A stretch of 8,625 nt of DNA, from assembly GCA_964412105.1 (NCBI GenBank), contig CAYPNM010000083.1, positions 1-8,625 on the forward strand. Reading direction: 5' to 3'. The translations under genes were made by a program, and so were the position numbers. The notes beneath the pieces were generated by a model that saw nothing but the letters and a program-made list of their open reading frames with translations, searched no databases and was not told the DNA's origin. The stretch is from JAKAGZ01 sp964412105. Its GTDB lineage: Bacteria > Bacteroidota > Ignavibacteria > Ignavibacteriales > Ignavibacteriaceae. This document shows positions 5,323 to 8,625 of the stretch, piece after piece (within the stretch, counting starts at the first letter, position 1; the number at the start of each line of letters is the position of its first letter).

Positions 5323-8322
5323 ATGGTCGGCGAATCAATTCTGCATTACAAAATATTAGAGAAGTTAGGTGAAGGCGGAATGGGTGTAGTCTATCTCGCA
5401 GAAGACACAAAACTCAAACGACAGGTCGCTATAAAATTCCTGCCTAAACAAATTTCCACCGATACAGAGGAAAGAAAACGCTTCGAAATCGAAGCTCAGG
5501 CAGCCGCTGCTTTAAATCATCCCAATATTGCTACTATTTATTCCATTGAAGAAACTGATGACCAGATGTTTATAACTATGGAATATGTAAAAGGAAAAGA
5601 ATTAAAATATTTAGTAGAGACGGGGCATGCCCCGTCTCTACAGATAAATGAAGTAATCAAAATTGTCATCCAGATAGCCGAAGGCCTTGAAGCGGCACAC
5701 AAAATAGGGATAATTCACAGGGATATTAAATCTCAAAACATAATGATTACTGATGATGGCAAGACTAAAATAATGGATTTCGGATTAGCTAAAATTAAGG
5801 GGGGAATACAGCTGACAAAGACCGGATCGACAGTAGGAACCGCTGCTTATATGTCCCCCGAGCAGGCAAGCGGAAAAGAGGTCGATCATAGAACAGATAT
5901 ATGGTCTTTCGGAGTCGTTCTTTATGAAATGCTTTGCGGATGTTTACCTTTTAAAAACGAGTACGATGCTGCATTAATGTATTCTATACTTAATGAACAA
6001 CCTGATCCGATAGAAAAATATAATCCTGATATTCCCGATGAATTAAAAAATATTTTTAATGGCTGCCTGGAAAAAGATCCCGAAAAAAGATTTCAATCGT
6101 TCGATGAAATTGTAAGCCGGTTTTATTCATTACAGGAGGTATCAAAAGGCTCAAAGGAAAACCTGATTTCCTTTAAGCAACAATTAAGAAAACCAAAGAT
6201 TTTTATTCCTGTAATAATTGTATTTATTCTGGTAGTAATCATTGCTCTAATTCCATACTATCAGCTTCTTAATAGAAATCGAGCCGAAGAAAAAATTCCT
6301 GTGATCAAGAATTTTGTCAAAGAAGGGAAGTATTTTGAAGCCTTTCAGCTTGCAAAACAGGAAGAAGAATATTTAAAGAATGATTCAACTTTTAAGAGCC
6401 TGATACCGGACTACTCAGATTATCTTACCGTTTTATCAAAGCCGGAAGGTGCAAAGGTATACCTTAAAAGATATATACCGAATAAAAATGCAGATTCGAT
6501 AGCAAAAGAATATGCCGGCCTGACCCCAATTCACAATTTGCAGGTAATCCGTGGAGGGTACTTAGTGTATCTGGAAAAAGAGGGCTTTGCTCCTGTCGAA
6601 CGGGTATTTTCCAGTTTTTTTGGTCCCGAAGAAGTTCAACGCGCATATGGTCTTCCAACTAATAAGCGCCTTACAAATATAACTATTACGGCCAATTTGC
6701 TCGATAAAAATAAAGCGATTAAAAATATGGTTTTTATACCGGGCGGGAAATATCATCTTGTTGGCTGGGATGCACCATCTTCAACTAACGTACAATTAAG
6801 CGATTATTATATCGATAAGTATGAAGTAAGTAATAAAGATTTTAAGTCTTTTATCACAGCAGGTGGATACTCAAAAAAACAATACTGGAAGTATTCTTTC
6901 ATTAAAGATGGAAAACATATATCCTGGGAAGAAGCGATGTCGAAATTTGTGGACCGCACCGGTTTGCCGGGTCCGCGGACATGGATAAATCAAGAATATC
7001 CTGCTGGTAAAGACAATTATCCTGTAACTGACATAAGCTGGTATGAAGCTGCGGCTTATGCTGAATTTGTTGATAAAAAATTACCGACAATCTTTCAGTG
7101 GGAAAGAGCTGCCAGAAATGGTGAGTATGAGGTTTATGATCTTGTTATGCCCTGGGGATTAAAAGCTCCGAATGAAGCTATTCTGCACCGTGCAAATTTT
7201 GAAAGTAATGGAGCCTTACCCGTCGATAGTTTTGAATTTGGAATTAGTCCGTTTGGCTGCTACAATATGGCCGGAAATGTTAAAGAGTGGTGTTTTAATG
7301 AAACAAATAATGGAAATGTAACTACCGGAGGTTCATGGCAGGATCCCATTTATACTTTTGCTTACTTTGGTGTATATCCTTCTTTTTATTCATCCAATGT
7401 AATTGGATTTCGCTGTGTACGTATAGTCGGCAACGATGCGGGTGAAAATAGTCAAATAAAGATAGACGTAAAGAAGAACATCCCGGTTTATAAACCGGTT
7501 GATAAAAAAACTTACGAATCATTCCTTTCACAATACAGATATGATAAGAAACCGTTAAAACCTAAAATTATTGAGACTACTGAAACCCCTGATTGGACGA
7601 AGGAAAAAATCAAATTTACAGGAATAGATAATGATACTATCCTTGCATATTTATATCTTCCTAAAAGAGCGGCAAAGCCATATCAATGTCTGGAGTGGAT
7701 TCCGCACAGCGGTATTATTAATGGAAATGAACGCGTGGATAATGCGGTTGAAGTTGTATTTAGCGCACAAATCAAATCAGGCCGCGCTTTATTAGCTGTA
7801 GTTCCGCTTGGCGCAATCGGGAGACCGCATAAGCCGGGATTTGAATGGCCTGATTTAGGAACTGTCAAATATCGCGAGCAGACTATTAACTACGTAAACG
7901 AATTCAGAATCGGTATTGATTATCTGGAAACGCGCAAAGATATAGATATGGAAAAACTGGCATTCGTGGGAACCAGTTGGGGATCAACTAATGCAGGAAT
8001 TATTTTAGCTTCAATTGAAAAGAGATACCATTCGGTTATTTTTATTGCCGGAGGCATACATAGAAGTGCCATGAAAATGCTGCCTGAAGTTAATCCTGTA
8101 AATTTTACTCCATATATCAAAGCTCCAAAACTATTACTCAATGGAAAATATGATGAGGCCTTCCCTCCGGAAACAGAGGCGATGCCCTTTTATAAATTAC
8201 TCAGTGAGCCAAAACAGTTATCACTGACTGAATCGGGCCATGTCCCGACACTGGAAAAACGTATTATCATTGTAAATAAATGGCTTGATAAAACTTTAGG
8301 TCCGGTTGCTTTCAAACAATAA
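5323..8322 (+). CDS. Transmembrane Ser/Thr protein kinase with PEGA, FGE-like and alpha/beta-hydrolase domains
   Basis: A 999-aa multidomain receptor kinase. Kinase domain (about 10-270): Gly loop GEGGMGVVY (16-24), K38, E57, HRDIKSQN (132-139; the common P-E is S-Q, but D134, K136 and N139 remain), DFG (152-154) and SPE (178-180), so probably active. A membrane helix (about 293-313) follows RKPK, predicting an external C-terminus. Outside are a helical stretch (320-362), a PEGA domain (about 366-430; PEGA at 374-377), an FGE/SUMF1-like domain (about 466-702; MVFIPGGKY, YYIDKYEVSN, PVTDISWYEAAAYAEF, LPTIFQWERAARNG, NMAGNVKEW, GFRCVR) and an alpha/beta-hydrolase (about 756-995) with nucleophile elbow GTSWG (S885), D944 and H973. 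The FGE-like part lacks the active-site Cys pair, so it is probably a binding module; the hydrolase triad looks complete. The gene starts 2 bp after the first kinase. A 28-bp palindrome encodes residues 98-107. Substrates and ligand are unknown. Confidence 0.92.
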   Translation: MVGESILHYKILEKLGEGGMGVVYLAEDTKLKRQVAIKFLPKQISTDTEERKRFEIEAQAAAALNHPNIATIYSIEETDDQMFITMEYVKGKELKYLVETGHAPSLQINEVIKIVIQIAEGLEAAHKIGIIHRDIKSQNIMITDDGKTKIMDFGLAKIKGGIQLTKTGSTVGTAAYMSPEQASGKEVDHRTDIWSFGVVLYEMLCGCLPFKNEYDAALMYSILNEQPDPIEKYNPDIPDELKNIFNGCLEKDPEKRFQSFDEIVSRFYSLQEVSKGSKENLISFKQQLRKPKIFIPVIIVFILVVIIALIPYYQLLNRNRAEEKIPVIKNFVKEGKYFEAFQLAKQEEEYLKNDSTFKSLIPDYSDYLTVLSKPEGAKVYLKRYIPNKNADSIAKEYAGLTPIHNLQVIRGGYLVYLEKEGFAPVERVFSSFFGPEEVQRAYGLPTNKRLTNITITANLLDKNKAIKNMVFIPGGKYHLVGWDAPSSTNVQLSDYYIDKYEVSNKDFKSFITAGGYSKKQYWKYSFIKDGKHISWEEAMSKFVDRTGLPGPRTWINQEYPAGKDNYPVTDISWYEAAAYAEFVDKKLPTIFQWERAARNGEYEVYDLVMPWGLKAPNEAILHRANFESNGALPVDSFEFGISPFGCYNMAGNVKEWCFNETNNGNVTTGGSWQDPIYTFAYFGVYPSFYSSNVIGFRCVRIVGNDAGENSQIKIDVKKNIPVYKPVDKKTYESFLSQYRYDKKPLKPKIIETTETPDWTKEKIKFTGIDNDTILAYLYLPKRAAKPYQCLEWIPHSGIINGNERVDNAVEVVFSAQIKSGRALLAVVPLGAIGRPHKPGFEWPDLGTVKYREQTINYVNEFRIGIDYLETRKDIDMEKLAFVGTSWGSTNAGIILASIEKRYHSVIFIAGGIHRSAMKMLPEVNPVNFTPYIKAPKLLLNGKYDEAFPPETEAMPFYKLLSEPKQLSLTESGHVPTLEKRIIIVNKWLDKTLGPVAFKQ
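5614..5641. repeat. Perfect 28-bp palindrome inside the kinase coding region
   Basis: GTAGAGACGGGGCA is followed directly by its exact reverse complement, centred between 5627 and 5628. It is much more GC-rich than its surroundings. It reads in frame through the kinase gene as V-E-T-G-H-A-P-S-L plus the first base of a Gln codon, in the loop after the hinge (MEYVKGKEL) and before helix E. In this interval the protein is 5 residues longer than the first kinase. Perfect symmetry and composition suggest a small inserted palindromic repeat of REP or MITE-like type. Similar GTAGAGACG...CGTCTCTAC palindromes are, from memory, dispersed repeats in some bacterial genomes; this was not checked. Confidence 0.85.
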
Positions 8323-8337
8323 TTAAAAAGTTATTCT

Positions 8338-8424
8338 TTGATTGGCGAAACAATATTGCATTATAAAATTCTCGAAAAGTTAGGGGAACCTTGCCTGCCG
8401 GCATCCCCGTTGGTGATCTTTTAA
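8338..8424 (+). pseudogene. Truncated third kinase: N-terminal head only
   Basis: Fifteen bp after the second kinase stop, TTG starts a frame reading LIGETILHYKILEKLGE, which matches the first 17 residues of both complete kinases (MIGSTILHYKILEKLGE and MVGESILHYKILEKLGE). Homology ends at 8388, just before the Gly loop, and 11 unrelated codons lead to a TAA. The codons differ from both neighbours, so this is an older paralogue rather than a recent copy or assembly duplicate. It has TTG at the start position and no visible Shine-Dalgarno sequence. It cannot make a kinase. The break coincides with a GC-rich inverted repeat, suggesting deletion of the body of a third array member. Confidence 0.85.
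8383..8408. repeat. GC-rich inverted repeat at the kinase-remnant breakpoint
   Basis: GGGGA (8383-8387) pairs with TCCCC (8404-8408), and between them lies the 8-bp palindrome TGCCGGCA (8396-8403). The segment is GC-rich in AT-rich surroundings and begins where similarity to the kinases ends. It could be a small dispersed repeat or a deletion scar. The short arms make this a modest observation. Confidence 0.4.
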
Positions 8425-8432
8425 ATCATTTG

Positions 8433-8460
8433 ACCAGTATGGTTAATTCCTGGTATTTTA
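8433..8460 (+). terminator. Weak candidate terminator after the kinase operon
   Basis: ACCAG (8433-8437) and CTGGT (8450-8454) can form a 5-bp stem with a 12-nt loop, followed by ATTTTA. The stem is short and the T-run poor. Its place between the kinase cluster and the tRNA gene is the main reason to list it. Confidence 0.25.
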
Positions 8461-8477
8461 AATTTAATTATTACTAA

Positions 8478-8511
8478 TTGTTTCTGATTTTCTTATGTTT
8501 GAATATATTTG
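8478..8511 (+). promoter_or_regulatory. Possible Bacteroidota-type promoter for the tRNA gene
   Basis: TATATTTG (8504-8511) matches the TAnnTTTG -7 element known from Bacteroidota, with TTG at 8478-8480 as a possible -33 element (23-nt spacer, at the long end of the range). It ends 4 nt before the tRNA 5' end, so the precursor leader would be very short. The region is highly AT-rich, so the match is only suggestive. Confidence 0.35.
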
Positions 8512-8515
8512 TAAT

Positions 8516-8588
8516 GGCGCTGTAGCCAAGTGGTCTAAGGCAGAGGCCAGCAAAGCCTCATTCGTTGGTTCGAATCCAGCCGGCGCCT
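8516..8588 (+). tRNA. tRNA-Cys (anticodon GCA)
   Basis: The 73-nt sequence folds into a complete cloverleaf. The acceptor stem GGCGCTG pairs with CGGCGCC (one G-T wobble), the D stem is GCC/GGC, and the anticodon stem is GAGGC/GCCTC. The seven-base loop CAGCAAA has GCA at 8550-8552, the variable loop is ATTC, and the T stem GTTGG/CCAGC (one wobble) encloses TTCGAAT. The discriminator base is T (U73), a major identity element of tRNA-Cys, which supports the assignment. CCA is not encoded. Oddly, position 33 (8549) is A instead of the near-universal U, so the gene may be a variant, a decayed copy or carry a sequence error. Confidence 0.9.
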
Positions 8589-8595
8589 CAAGAAG

Positions 8596-8624
8596 AAATC
8601 CTGACTTTTAATCAGGATTTTTTT
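8596..8624 (+). terminator. Rho-independent terminator after tRNA-Cys
   Basis: AAATCCTGA (8596-8604) and TCAGGATTT (8612-8620) form a perfect 9-bp stem with a 7-nt loop (CTTTTAA), running into seven T's (8618-8624). It lies 7 nt after the tRNA 3' end and should end its transcript; a bidirectional role is possible because the 5' arm starts with A's. Confidence 0.88.
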
Positions 8625-8625
8625 A

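Noticed and set aside
552..7428. An ergothioneine-type (EgtB) system, because DinB-like and FGE-like domains both occur in the window
   Set aside because: The two domains are in separate, oppositely transcribed genes, the FGE-like part is the outer region of a kinase, and no EgtD or other pathway gene is present.
8323..8588. Integrative-element boundary at the tRNA-Cys gene
   Set aside because: No integrase, no direct repeat of the tRNA 3' end and no other mobile-element genes are visible in the window.
1..8625. CRISPR array, phage or toxin-antitoxin defence system
   Set aside because: There are no regularly spaced repeats and no nuclease, phage structural or toxin-like genes; the kinases have receptor-type outer domains.

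Overview
The window comes from an AT-rich bacterium. Tandem Ser/Thr kinases with TolB-type propeller or formylglycine-enzyme-like (FGE) tails, together with a possible TAnnTTTG promoter element before the tRNA, suggest the Bacteroidota/Ignavibacteria/Calditrichota neighbourhood. No phylogenetic marker is present, so this placement is inference.

Left part (about 1-2190, minus strand): three small housekeeping or accessory genes read leftward. In transcription order they are an aldo/keto reductase, a DinB-superfamily protein and a GNAT-type N-acetyltransferase. The reductase start is best moved 5 codons downstream of the longest ORF, because the ATG of the long version forms part of a strong GGAGGA ribosome binding site.

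Centre (2193-8322, plus strand): a 350-bp divergent intergenic region leads into two adjacent transmembrane Ser/Thr kinase genes separated by 2 bp, almost certainly one operon. Both begin with nearly the same N-terminus (M[IV]GxxILHYKILEKLGEGGMG) and have complete catalytic motifs and one membrane helix, but their outer halves are unrelated. The first (925 aa) carries a TolB/PD40-like beta-propeller. The second (999 aa) carries a PEGA domain, an FGE/SUMF1-like domain without the usual catalytic cysteines, and an alpha/beta-hydrolase with an intact-looking Ser-Asp-His triad. A perfect 28-bp GC-rich palindrome lies in frame inside the second kinase domain.

Kinase 'heads' without bodies flank the pair. 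A 17-codon remnant (LIGETILHYKILEKLGE) follows the second kinase and ends abruptly at a GC-rich inverted repeat. A weaker 12-codon look-alike (MIGSMIFHSMML) lies 93 bp upstream of the first kinase start. Together they suggest a kinase array shaped by duplication, tail exchange and deletion.

Right end (8516-8624): a tRNA-Cys(GCA) gene with a sound cloverleaf and U73 but A instead of the near-universal U at position 33, followed by a clear rho-independent terminator.
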